A DNA stretch of 64,000 nt from Legionella quateirensis. GTDB lineage: Bacteria > Pseudomonadota > Gammaproteobacteria > Legionellales > Legionellaceae. Every line of letters starts with the position of its first letter. Within the stretch, counting starts at the first letter, position 1. The notes under the pieces are model-generated. The model ran no database searches. It was not told the origin of the DNA and saw nothing but the letters and a program-made list of their open reading frames with translations. The position numbers and the translations under genes are program-made. The stretch covers positions 1 to 64,000 of the forward strand of contig NZ_LNYR01000006.1 of assembly GCF_001467955.1 (NCBI RefSeq). The letters are read 5' to 3'. Shown here in pieces: positions 44,580 to 53,358 of this stretch.

Positions 44580-45410
44580 CTACATCACGCAACGACCGCA
44601 AAAAAGCTCCGGGCGATATTCAAAGTGCATGGTGTCATAGTGATACCAACGGCCGCCCCATATAAAACAATGGCGTTCAAAAATATCGATGATGGCTTGG
44701 GGCATTCGATTTTTGTAAGGAATCCTGGAAGCTAATGAATTATTTTGGGTAAAAAACCAGTAATCCCCAAAATCGACATTCAAATCGATTGCAATACCGA
44801 AAGAGTGCGGACTTAAACGATGAGTGCCAGCAATATTGCGATAGAGGAAGGTTCCACCGATATTTGTAAAATACTTGTGATAGGGGGCAGGCAACTGTTC
44901 TAACGCATGAACCACCTGTTTTAAGGCTTGGGCAGCACCGTTTTGTTTGTTAAATTGAACCCCTTTTACATTGGAATTCGAAACCCAATTGATGGAGATC
45001 AGGTTATTACGTACTTCTCCTCTTGTATTGCCATAGACTAATTTCAACAGTGGTTCATTACGAATTCTTCCTGGATCTTCATTATAAGCAGGGGGTACAT
45101 TGATGGAACGAAATGCAGGATAAGCAAGAGTTTGCATATCCTTCAAATCTGGTGAATTCAGCATCTCAGTAAATGATTTTGATTTTCCGTCATTCCAAAC
45201 CAGAGTTTTACCAGACATGGTTTGAACAAATTCACCATTTTGATCAACAGCTGAAGGATAAGCCTTAATAAAGCATTGTTGATTAGCTCTTGCTTCTCTA
45301 GCATATACAGGACTCTGTATTATCAAAGAAAAACTCATTATCAATATGAAATGAATTTTCGAGTATCTCGTGAAGCTATTGCGTGACGTCCTTTTCCTTT
45401 GGATAAACAT
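44580..45410 (-). CDS. M15 family D,D-/L,D-carboxypeptidase-like protein
   Basis: Exported 276-residue peptidase. Its signal sequence (FILIMSFSLIIQSPVYA) follows a basic n-region. The M15 metallopeptidase motif is visible as THRLSPHSFGIAIDLN (first His and the Asp) and as WYHYDTMHFEYRPEL (third ligand). Murein peptide hydrolysis is the family activity. The start chosen ends at 45410, with AAGGA seven bases upstream; an ATG 27 codons further upstream would bury the signal peptide. Confidence 0.85.
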   Translation of the reverse strand: MFIQRKRTSRNSFTRYSKIHFILIMSFSLIIQSPVYAREARANQQCFIKAYPSAVDQNGEFVQTMSGKTLVWNDGKSKSFTEMLNSPDLKDMQTLAYPAFRSINVPPAYNEDPGRIRNEPLLKLVYGNTRGEVRNNLISINWVSNSNVKGVQFNKQNGAAQALKQVVHALEQLPAPYHKYFTNIGGTFLYRNIAGTHRLSPHSFGIAIDLNVDFGDYWFFTQNNSLASRIPYKNRMPQAIIDIFERHCFIWGGRWYHYDTMHFEYRPELFCGRCVM

Positions 45411-45727
45411 ATAACAATCCTTCCCCCACGTCTCAATCAATTGGATAGGCCAGTGCTTGAGGTTTCCCGTTTTCCCACAAATGCAGCACAAAGTAGCAAT
45501 GAGTTCTCTAAATCAGTGTAACTCCATTCATTACATATCTCCATTTTTTCACAAGGAACTTGTGTGTTATTCAGCATCGCTTAGTTAAACATAAATTGGA
45601 AAGGAAGTTGCAAATACGCAGGTGGATTTTGTTATATAAAATCAATGGACTTAGATAGTTGATACTCTAGAATGTGAATAAATTAATTCAAATACATGTA
45701 CTGGAGCAATTGGTTATAAACATGTTT
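45411..45727. other. Intergenic region
   Basis: Gap between two minus-strand genes with no visible gene. It should contain the promoter of the M15 peptidase gene. Confidence 0.5.
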
Positions 45728-47017
45728 TTATCGAACTGGCTTACAATAGGTTTCCTTAATTGTAAACGATAAAATTAACGCTACTAGAGAGCATATGGGT
45801 AATAATTTTAGGCCGGCCTGAAAATCAGTAAGCAACAGAGATTCCACATTGTACGCTCGTGATCCGGAAACCATATCCACTAATCGACCAACCAGAGGCT
45901 GTAACAGAGCGCCAACAAAGATCGACGTCATATTGGTAAACGCTATAGAAGTACCAACCACATTTCTATCATGTAACTCAGTTGATACCGCATAGGCAAT
46001 GGCGACACCAGTATTGGTCAATCCGAAAGCAAAAAATAACAAGTATGCTGTAGTTTGGTTCATATCAGGATAAAAAACAAACAGGGAAGTAAATATCACT
46101 CCGAACACAGCAGATAGAATCATCAAAGGTTTACGCCGTCCCATTTTGTCTGATAACCAACCGGATAAAGGACCGCTTATACCCCAGCCAATGAAAATCA
46201 GACCCGTTGCAAAAGCTGCGGCGTGCGCTCCCAATCCCCGGCCAAATTGCAAATAAGCAGGCCCAATCGCTTCGCCTATTACTGCCGTTGGCCCAAACAA
46301 GAAGCCCGCATACAAAGCATTAAGCCAGGTTTGACGACTCGAAAGAATAATTTTTAAACTTTGTAATATGCTGATTCTATTAACTGATCGCACTTCATGC
46401 CGTTGGGAGCCTGGTCTATCTTGCACAAATTGATATAACAACCCAGCCAGTGCAATAAATAAAAAAGCAATAATTAACATGCTGTGCCGCCAACCAACAT
46501 TGCTCACTAAAAATGAAACAGGTGCTTCTCCAGCTGCAGCGCCAAGCATACCCAGAGATTGGGTTAAACCGGCTAATAACCCCAACATGGTAGGAGGAAA
46601 CCATGAAGTCGCCAAACGAAGTGAACACACGAACGCAAAGGCAGCGCTAAAACCAATTAACATTCTGCCTATTGACGCCATCATCAAACCGTCTGCAAGA
46701 CCAAAAACACAACAACCAAAAGCCGTTACCAGAGACATTACGGTTAATAGCCATCGGATACTTAATCTATCTACTGTTAATCCAACAGGGATCTGCATAA
46801 ATATGTAGGGTATATAAAAAGATGCAGTCAGGATTCCAAAACCGGCTTCATTTATCCCAAAATCAATTTGCAAATAGCGGTGCATTACACCGGGAGCAAC
46901 ACGTGCTAAATAATCAGAAAAATAAAAAGCAGCAGCCAAGCCCCAAACTAACCAGGCGAATCCCAAATAGTTTTTACGGTTATAAAGTTCCACTTTAGAT
47001 GCATTCATTTTGTTCAT
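45728..47017 (-). CDS. MFS transporter
   Basis: A 429-residue protein with 12 membrane segments and the antiporter-type motifs GLTVDRLSIRW in loop 2-3 and GWLSDKMGRRKP in loop 8-9. The start YLGFAWLVWGLAAAFYFSDY resembles the sugar-phosphate/nitrate-type MFS group. The ATG ending at 47017 has an AGAG site; a start ten codons earlier is weaker. Substrate unknown. Legionella uses related carriers to import amino acids in the vacuole, but no evidence ties this gene to that. Confidence 0.85.
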   Translation of the reverse strand: MNKMNASKVELYNRKNYLGFAWLVWGLAAAFYFSDYLARVAPGVMHRYLQIDFGINEAGFGILTASFYIPYIFMQIPVGLTVDRLSIRWLLTVMSLVTAFGCCVFGLADGLMMASIGRMLIGFSAAFAFVCSLRLATSWFPPTMLGLLAGLTQSLGMLGAAAGEAPVSFLVSNVGWRHSMLIIAFLFIALAGLLYQFVQDRPGSQRHEVRSVNRISILQSLKIILSSRQTWLNALYAGFLFGPTAVIGEAIGPAYLQFGRGLGAHAAAFATGLIFIGWGISGPLSGWLSDKMGRRKPLMILSAVFGVIFTSLFVFYPDMNQTTAYLLFFAFGLTNTGVAIAYAVSTELHDRNVVGTSIAFTNMTSIFVGALLQPLVGRLVDMVSGSRAYNVESLLLTDFQAGLKLLPICSLVALILSFTIKETYCKPVR

Positions 47018-47344
47018 AAGCTCTCTACTTATAACAGTCCAGTGCAATTTCCAATGGTATCAAGCGGGATTGAGTCATCTCTAACTGTCAACATTAAAAT
47101 AGCAGGCTGCAAATACTCTTCCTGATACCCGTAAGGGCTAGCCAAAAATCTGATTATTATCCTGTTACATCAGGATTTGAATGTTTCATATTGAACCAAA
47201 AGAAAACAATCAAATGCCATAATTATTTCAACACTGGACAAATAATTAGCAAAATCAAACGTACATTATACTGTTGTTGTAAGTTATTTCAACACATAGT
47301 TTGATTTCATTTTATTGTTATTAGCGATACAAACCAGAGTCAGG
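47018..47344. other. Divergent promoter region
   Basis: AT-rich DNA between the minus-strand MFS gene and the plus-strand SseB-like gene. Apart from the -10 box below, nothing is identifiable. Confidence 0.5.
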
Positions 47345-47350
47345 TATAAT
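47345..47350 (+). promoter_or_regulatory. -10 box for the SseB-like gene
   Basis: A consensus TATAAT preceded by G lies 12 bases before the ATG at 47363. This implies a very short leader and helps to fix the start. The -35 is weak. Confidence 0.5.
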
Positions 47351-47362
47351 CATTTTTTTTTT

Positions 47363-47764
47363 ATGAAATTTAAAATGAATAGTCTGAACTTAGCAATTAA
47401 AGAGGCACTAGATACTTCTGGCAATATGAAAGAGGCAAATAAAGCCTACCTCGAATTTATAAAAGCAAACTTTATTATACCTGTAGAACATGACTCAGAG
47501 GACGAAAGTCCAGAGGTATTGTTTCTGGTAGAAAACAATCAAACCTTTCTTCCTGTGTTCACTGAAATGAGCTATCTGGATGCCTGGGCAGCAGAAATAA
47601 GTACCCGTATAAAATTGCTTAAACTTTCGGGAGTAGATTTGCTCAAAGGAATTGGTGAGAATGTGACCGTTTGTCTTGATATTGGAAGTGAACACTATAA
47701 GGAATTTATTCCTGCTGAAACAGCACGAATGCGATCAATGATTTTAAAATTATTTAAAGATTAA
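47363..47764 (+). CDS. SseB N-terminal domain protein
   Basis: A 133-residue protein with the SseB N-terminal domain: LNLAIKEALDTSGN, then KAYLEFIKANFIIPVEHD, LFLVENNQTFLPVFTEMSYL, and a helical end. SseB-like domains occur in chaperone-like and regulatory proteins; the family's role is not established. The ATG at 47363 is used and not the TTG 16 codons upstream, because of the -10 box at 47345. The gene lacks a convincing ribosome binding site, so an ATG at 47375 is possible. Convergent with letE. Confidence 0.75.
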   Translation: MKFKMNSLNLAIKEALDTSGNMKEANKAYLEFIKANFIIPVEHDSEDESPEVLFLVENNQTFLPVFTEMSYLDAWAAEISTRIKLLKLSGVDLLKGIGENVTVCLDIGSEHYKEFIPAETARMRSMILKLFKD

Positions 47765-47893
47765 ATTCATCTCCGCAAGGTATACGAAAAACCCCAAAGA
47801 CGAACCAAAAGTATTTATAATAAGTTCATTTTTCGTAAGTTCTGATCCAATTGAAGAAGCATTAATTCATGCTCTTCAATTGAATGCGAACGT

Positions 47894-48268
47894 TCACGCT
47901 ACCAGTTCAAGTAATTGGTATCCAACTATTGCTGAAGCAGCTATCGCACCGCTAATTTCAAAGACTAAAGATAAAAAACTATGTTTGTGACAATACTGTT
48001 GATCGTTTGCAGCTAATTCTTTATCAAGAATTATATCCCCATCATCCAAACTAGCCATATCAAATAATGGCTTTTCTCCATACGCTCCGGCCCACCAACC
48101 TTCTAGCCATTGTTCTGCTTCTTGAGAGCCTGCACGGAACGGATTATCTTCCTCTTCGACCTCTGAAAGTGCACATTCATAACCAAAGATATAACACTCT
48201 TCATAACTTGGATGTTCAATGTTAAATCGTAATTTAATGTGTGGTAATAAGGCTGTTGTGTCGTTCAT
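47894..48268 (-). CDS. letE: Transmission trait enhancer LetE
   Basis: A 124-residue protein. Its middle part has the ribosome-modulation-factor-like spacing: GYECALSE, then DNPFRAGSQEAEQWLEGW. This glycine-helix, Asn-Pro-Phe, Trp-Leu-Glu-Gly-Trp pattern recalls RMF and the CrpP fold. A hydrophobic C-terminal segment (FEISGAIAASAIVGYQLL) may be a membrane anchor. In L. pneumophila, letE lies next to pdxH and promotes LetA/LetS-dependent transmission traits; position and size match that gene. I infer identity from context and not from a search. GAGG precedes the ATG. Confidence 0.65.
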   Translation of the reverse strand: MNDTTALLPHIKLRFNIEHPSYEECYIFGYECALSEVEEEDNPFRAGSQEAEQWLEGWWAGAYGEKPLFDMASLDDGDIILDKELAANDQQYCHKHSFLSLVFEISGAIAASAIVGYQLLELVA

Positions 48269-48641
48269 AATAATCCCCTCGCTATGTATCCAGTATATAA
48301 TGTACTATCTTCAACTCCGTCTACTCCTAGTTGTTTATATTAAAACTATGTGCCTCATTCACATGAATTACAAACATGGAATTCTCACACTTAAATCAAT
48401 TTTACGACTTATTTATACACCCTGCTTTCGAAGATAAATTATTTACATTTTCTTGACAAAAATCTTTTATTTATCCTGAAAATAAAAATCAACGATTACA
48501 AATATTGTTTGATTTTATTTATAATAAGCAACTATCAGGCCAACTTTTTAAGTTGTTGTTTATTTTGACATTTAGCAGGAATTACAAACCCAATTATCAG
48601 AAAACTTGCTCAAGTATATTTAACAATCAAAGTGACTGACT

Positions 48642-48852
48642 ACCTGCGCAAACGCGGTAAAATCCAAAGAATACAGGCGAGGAATTTTGAAAAGAAGCCC
48701 GAGAGCTTCACTGCACGCTCAAACTGAGTAATCCCCTCTTCATTTATAAAACCGAAGACGAAAATTGATACTGAATAGTAGATAATCCTCCTCGGAAGAA
48801 TTATGAGGGGATACCTCAGCTCACACGTGTAAAGGTTAGCAATCCAATTTAC
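48642..48852 (-). other. Startless open frame in the letE-pdxH gap
   Basis: A 69-codon minus-strand frame is open between stops but has no ATG or GTG near its start and no ribosome binding site. Its translation is plausible as protein (RYPLIILPRRIIYYSVSIFV, then FERAVKLSGFFSKFLACILW) and ends in a basic tail. It may be the eroded end of a small membrane protein, or coding-like by chance in a repeat. The remaining 370 bp of this gap toward letE are AT-rich and otherwise empty. Confidence 0.3.
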
Positions 48853-48977
48853 TTATTGCAGTACCATGGGTATGCCTGTTCAATTTTGTGGGGATTGCTG
48901 AGCACCTTTTACACTATAACTTTAGAGTAATATTTACCTCTACATAAAATGTTCCAGCTTCCGGCAATTTCTGCCGG

Positions 48978-49625
48978 TTATGGGGCAAGCCTTCTAAGCA
49001 TCCAATTTGTTCCGTCGCGATAATAATGGATTCGGTCATGCAATCGATTGTCACGTCCTTGCCAAAACTCGATTTCGTCGGGAATAACCATATATCCACC
49101 CCAGTTTTCAGGCCTGAGTATGGGCGCCTGACCATGTTGCTGGATTAATTCATTCAATGCATTTTCCAAGGAGGCTCTATTTAAAATTTCCCTACTTTGC
49201 GGCGATACTATCGCGCTAAACTGACTTTTAACAGGTCGAGAGGAAAAATAAGCATCAGATTGCTCCCTGCTCACTGTTCTTACTCGTCCTCGAACACGAA
49301 CCTGTCTTGCCATTTGAGGCCAATAAAAATTAAGTGCCGCATAAGGATTGTTGTTCATTTGCAGAGCTTTTGCGCTATGGTAATTCGTGTAAAACACAAA
49401 ATTCCCATCTTCCAAACCTTTTAATAAAACCACTCGAGAATCTGGACATCCTTTTTCATCAACAGTTGCCAGCACCATTGCCGTGGGATCATTTTTTTCA
49501 TTTTGCAAGACATCTTCAAACCAAAGTTTAAATTGAGCAATAGGATCCTGCTGAGCTGATTCCTCACTCAAACTCAATTCACCATAATCCCGTCTTATAT
49601 CCGCAAGACTTCTAAAGTTACTCAT
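48978..49625 (-). CDS. pdxH: Pyridoxamine 5'-phosphate oxidase
   Basis: Oxidises PNP and PMP to pyridoxal 5'-phosphate with FMN. The 215-residue protein has [24 protein letters not shown] and [15 protein letters not shown] near the flavin site, and ends [13 protein letters not shown], the conserved C-terminus of PdxH. The start ending at 49625 is chosen over one five codons upstream by homology. Confidence 0.96.
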   Translation of the reverse strand: MSNFRSLADIRRDYGELSLSEESAQQDPIAQFKLWFEDVLQNEKNDPTAMVLATVDEKGCPDSRVVLLKGLEDGNFVFYTNYHSAKALQMNNNPYAALNFYWPQMARQVRVRGRVRTVSREQSDAYFSSRPVKSQFSAIVSPQSREILNRASLENALNELIQQHGQAPILRPENWGGYMVIPDEIEFWQGRDNRLHDRIHYYRDGTNWMLRRLAP

Positions 49626-49826
49626 AAAACACCATTCCAATTAAGATTGGAAACAATTATACGCTCTGGAATTAATAATTTGCGAGAAAAGAAATTGTGA
49701 AATTAATAAATGAATTTTTGTAATCGTGCACCATGGCTTAAAATGCTGATGAAAAGCTACAGATGGTTACAATTGAACATAATGGGAAATGGTAGCAACT
49801 TAATATTAAGTTACTACCAAATGTAT

Positions 49827-50702
49827 TTACCAACCAGTAACTTCAGCGATTGCATCACCCAAGTCAGCAGGAGATCTCACCGTTTTTACTCCAGCAGCTT
49901 CAAGCGCAGCATATTTTTCTGCTGCAGTACCTTTACCACCAGAAATAATTGCTCCAGCATGACCCATACGCTTACCGGCAGGGGCTGTCACACCGGCAAT
50001 ATAAGAAACTACGGGCTTACGAACATGAGCCTTGATGTATTCAGCAGCTTCTTCTTCAGCAGAACCACCAATTTCACCAACCATGATAATTGCCTGTGTT
50101 TGTGGATCTTGTTCAAACAAAGCCAAGGCATCAATAAAATTAGTTCCAGGAATGGGATCGCCACCGATTCCTATACAGGTACTTTGACCAAATCCTTTGT
50201 CTGTAGTTTGTTTCACTGCTTCATAAGTTAAAGTACCAGAACGAGAAACAATACCGACTTTACCAGGTAAATGTATTGAACCCGGCATAATTCCAATTTT
50301 ACATTCTCCAGGAGTAATAATCCCGGGACAGTTAGGTCCAATTAAACGAGCATCGGTGTTATTTTCCAGATAAACTTTTACCTGCAGCATATCCAATACA
50401 GGTACACCTTCAGTAATACATACAATCAGTTTAATCCCAGCTTCGGCAGCTTCTAATATAGAGTCTTTGCAAAATGGAGCAGGAACGTAAATAACACTGG
50501 CATCAGCCCCGGTTACTTCAACTGCTTCTCGCATGGTATTAAATACAGGCAATCCCAAATGAAGCTGTCCACCTTTTCCAGGTGTAACACCCCCAACCAT
50601 TTTCGTACCATAAGCGAGAGCTTGTTCGGAATGATAAGTTCCCTGTTTGCCCGTAAATCCCTGGCACAACACTTTGGTTTGCTTATTAACTAATACACTC
50701 AT
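49827..50702 (-). CDS. sucD: Succinyl-CoA synthetase alpha subunit
   Basis: CoA-binding alpha subunit of the TCA-cycle ligase. The 291-residue protein has the CoA site ([17 protein letters not shown]), [17 protein letters not shown], and the phosphohistidine loop ([17 protein letters not shown]) near residue 246. GAGG precedes the ATG. It is separated from sucC by an unusual 192-bp gap (see the stem entry), where these genes are usually adjacent or overlapping. Confidence 0.97.
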   Translation of the reverse strand: MSVLVNKQTKVLCQGFTGKQGTYHSEQALAYGTKMVGGVTPGKGGQLHLGLPVFNTMREAVEVTGADASVIYVPAPFCKDSILEAAEAGIKLIVCITEGVPVLDMLQVKVYLENNTDARLIGPNCPGIITPGECKIGIMPGSIHLPGKVGIVSRSGTLTYEAVKQTTDKGFGQSTCIGIGGDPIPGTNFIDALALFEQDPQTQAIIMVGEIGGSAEEEAAEYIKAHVRKPVVSYIAGVTAPAGKRMGHAGAIISGGKGTAAEKYAALEAAGVKTVRSPADLGDAIAEVTGW

Positions 50703-50725
50703 TGTTAACCTCGTAATTTTGTGGT

Positions 50726-50857
50726 GTTACCGCATCAATAGTACTCTCAAATGCTGATTAGAAACCCGGCCCAATGCGTCACAATCATGAATACTATTTA
50801 TCATCACCAGTTCAGGTTGGGTAATAAACCCAACCTCAGTTCTATTGATGCAGTAAC
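50726..50857. repeat. Large stem-loop in the sucC-sucD gap
   Basis: Arms 50726-50741 and 50842-50857 pair over 16 bases with one mismatch (GTTACCGCATCAATAG against its near-complement). They enclose about 100 bases that include a perfect 9-bp hairpin (50814-50822 and 50828-50836). The structure begins about 40 bases past the sucC stop and ends about 20 bases before the sucD start on the transcribed strand. It could be an RNA-processing or attenuation site, or an inserted repeat. Confidence 0.7.
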
Positions 50858-50894
50858 TCTAAATTTTATATTAAACTCAGTAAAAGTTGTTCTA

Positions 50895-52055
50895 TTAAGC
50901 TACAGCCGCCACTATTTTCTTGGCCGCATCGGTCAAACTCGTAGCAGCGATAACATTCAGATCGCTCTTATTTAAAATATCTGCGCCCAATTGAGCATTA
51001 TTACCCTCAAGCCGAACAACTACAGGTATTTTTACATCCACTTCTTTCACTGCAGCAAGAATCCCATCCGCAATCAGATCACAACGAACGATACCGCCAA
51101 AGATATTAACCAATATACCTTTTACCTGTTCATCAGATAATATGATTTTCAGCGCTTCACTGACGCGTTCCTTGGTAGCGCCACCGCCAACATCAAGGAA
51201 ATTTGCAGGCTCGCCTCCATGCAGTTTAATTACATCCATGGTTGCCATAGCTAATCCCGCACCGTTAACCATGCATCCAATCGTTCCGTCTAGAGGAATA
51301 TAATTTAATTCCCAGTCACTGGCGCGATTTTCTCGTTCATCTTCCTGGGTTGTATCCCGCATGCTTTTCAATTTAGGCTGTCGATATAGCGCGTTGCCAT
51401 CAATATTAATTTTGCCATCCAAACAGATTAACTGACCTGTTTTAGTCACAACTAATGGATTGATTTCAAGCAGACTTAAATCACACTCTACAAACATTTT
51501 ACCTAATCCCATCATTAAGTGGGTAAATTGCTTGATTTGGTCGTCTTCTAAACCCAATTTAAAAGCAGTATCACGACATTGGAACGGCATAACGCCGACT
51601 AAAGGATCTACAATTACCTTAAATATTTTTTCAGGTGTTTCTTCGGCAACTTTTTCAATCTCAACACCACCCTCAGTGGAAGCCATAATCACAACGCGAC
51701 GAGTTGCTCTATCAACTACGGCACCAAGATACAGCTCTCGTGCAATATCGCAAGTTTCTTCGACTAACACTGAATTAACGGGCTGACCTTTAGCATCAGT
51801 TTGATAAGTCACCAAATGAGTTCCTAATAATGATTTGGCTACTGCTGCCAACTCATCTTTGGTAGAAACAAGTTTAACTCCACCCGCTTTACCCCGTCCG
51901 CCAGCATGAACCTGGGCTTTAACTACCCATCTGGGTGTAGATAATTGTGATGCTACCTGTAACGCATCTTCCACATTATAAGCCACTTCACCACGAGGAG
52001 TCGGTAAATTATAACTTGCGAATAATTGCTTGGCTTGATATTCATGTAAATTCAT
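50895..52055 (-). CDS. sucC: Succinyl-CoA synthetase beta subunit
   Basis: ADP-forming beta subunit, 386 residues (E. coli has 388). It starts [15 protein letters not shown], with the ATP-grasp motif [15 protein letters not shown], and has [21 protein letters not shown] and [13 protein letters not shown]. The ATG ending at 52055 has AAAGG upstream, and the longer frame is not supported. It lies 62 bp after sucB in the same operon. Confidence 0.97.
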   Translation of the reverse strand: MNLHEYQAKQLFASYNLPTPRGEVAYNVEDALQVASQLSTPRWVVKAQVHAGGRGKAGGVKLVSTKDELAAVAKSLLGTHLVTYQTDAKGQPVNSVLVEETCDIARELYLGAVVDRATRRVVIMASTEGGVEIEKVAEETPEKIFKVIVDPLVGVMPFQCRDTAFKLGLEDDQIKQFTHLMMGLGKMFVECDLSLLEINPLVVTKTGQLICLDGKINIDGNALYRQPKLKSMRDTTQEDERENRASDWELNYIPLDGTIGCMVNGAGLAMATMDVIKLHGGEPANFLDVGGGATKERVSEALKIILSDEQVKGILVNIFGGIVRCDLIADGILAAVKEVDVKIPVVVRLEGNNAQLGADILNKSDLNVIAATSLTDAAKKIVAAVA

Positions 52056-52117
52056 TGTGATTACCTTTCTAAAAAAGCAAAACCCGTCTACACGGGTCAT
52101 GCAGTTAAATGCGCTTG

Positions 52118-53326
52118 TTAAACATTAAGTAAAAGACGGGCCGGGTCTTCCAGCAATTCTTTAACACTTACTAAAAACTGTACTGAATCTTTACCATCAA
52201 TCAAACGATGATCATAGGATAAAGCAACATACATCATCGGACGAATTACAATTTGTCCTTTCTCTACAACAGGACGGTCCTCTATTTTATGCATTCCTAA
52301 AATACCCGTCTGTGGTGGATTGATGATTGGTGTCGCGAGTAATGAACCGAATACGCCACCATTAGTTATAGTAAATGTACCGCCCTGCATCTCTTCCATT
52401 GACAATTTACCTAATCTGGCCTTGGTTGCAGCATCATTAATGGCCAGCTCTATTTCAGCCATACTCATTTGATCTGCATCTCTAATCACTGGCACTACTA
52501 ATCCTCTTTCAGTAGATACAGCGATTCCAATATCATAAAATCCATGGTAGACAACATCCTGACCATCTATAGAAGCATTTACTGCAGGAAATCGCTTCAA
52601 AGATTCAACTACAGCTTTCGTAAAAAATGACATGAAACCCAGTTTTACTCCATGCTTCTTCTCAAAATTATCTTTATATTGAGCACGCATATCCATTACT
52701 GCTTTCAAGTTTACTTCATTAAATGTGGTTAACATGGCAGCATTATGTTGTGCCTGTAGTAAACGCTCAGCAATCTTGGCTCGTAGTCGAGTCATAGGAA
52801 CACGTCTTTCTTCTCTAGCCCCCATGGGAACAGCGGAAGCACGCTGCTCTTTATTAGGCTCAACAGATTTAGCAGATTTTTCTCTATTGGATTCTATATA
52901 AGAAATGACATCCTCTTTAGTAATCCGTCCATCTTTACCAGTACCTTGAATTTGGCCGGGTTGCAAATCATTTTCTGCCATCATGCGACGAACTACTGGG
53001 CTGGTCGATTTATCTTCGTTTGCACTAACAGGTTCTTTTGTCGCAGTACTTGCTTCCTTTGCTGGAGCAGGAGCAGCTGCAGCAGTTGCACCTGAACTAA
53101 TTTTAGCAAGCAGCTCACCGGAGCCAACAGTGTCACCCACTTGAAACACAATTTCAGTAAGGACACCATCTGCAGGAGCAGGAACCTCAAGAACTACCTT
53201 ATCTGTTTCCAGATCCACCAAATTTTCATCGCGAACTACTTTATCACCCACTTTTTTATGCCACGCAGCTACCGTTGCATCAGCTACAGACTCGGGTAGA
53301 ACAGGTACTTTGACTTCAATAGACAT
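52118..53326 (-). CDS. sucB: 2-oxoglutarate dehydrogenase E2 (dihydrolipoyl succinyltransferase)
   Basis: The 402-residue core of the OGDH complex. The lipoyl domain at residues 1-75 carries the lipoylated Lys in [17 protein letters not shown]. An Ala/Pro/Lys-rich linker follows, then the E3-binding domain near residues 110-145 ([11 protein letters not shown]). The catalytic domain ends with [16 protein letters not shown], placing the active His near residue 370. It is 32 bp after sucA. No lpd gene is nearby, so E3 is shared from elsewhere. Confidence 0.97.
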   Translation of the reverse strand: MSIEVKVPVLPESVADATVAAWHKKVGDKVVRDENLVDLETDKVVLEVPAPADGVLTEIVFQVGDTVGSGELLAKISSGATAAAAPAPAKEASTATKEPVSANEDKSTSPVVRRMMAENDLQPGQIQGTGKDGRITKEDVISYIESNREKSAKSVEPNKEQRASAVPMGAREERRVPMTRLRAKIAERLLQAQHNAAMLTTFNEVNLKAVMDMRAQYKDNFEKKHGVKLGFMSFFTKAVVESLKRFPAVNASIDGQDVVYHGFYDIGIAVSTERGLVVPVIRDADQMSMAEIELAINDAATKARLGKLSMEEMQGGTFTITNGGVFGSLLATPIINPPQTGILGMHKIEDRPVVEKGQIVIRPMMYVALSYDHRLIDGKDSVQFLVSVKELLEDPARLLLNV

Positions 53327-53358
53327 GGTTATACCTTCTCATTTTATAGTGTTTAAAC

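Noticed and set aside
49710-50231. 173-codon plus-strand frame opposite sucD
   Set aside because: It is the antisense shadow of sucD.
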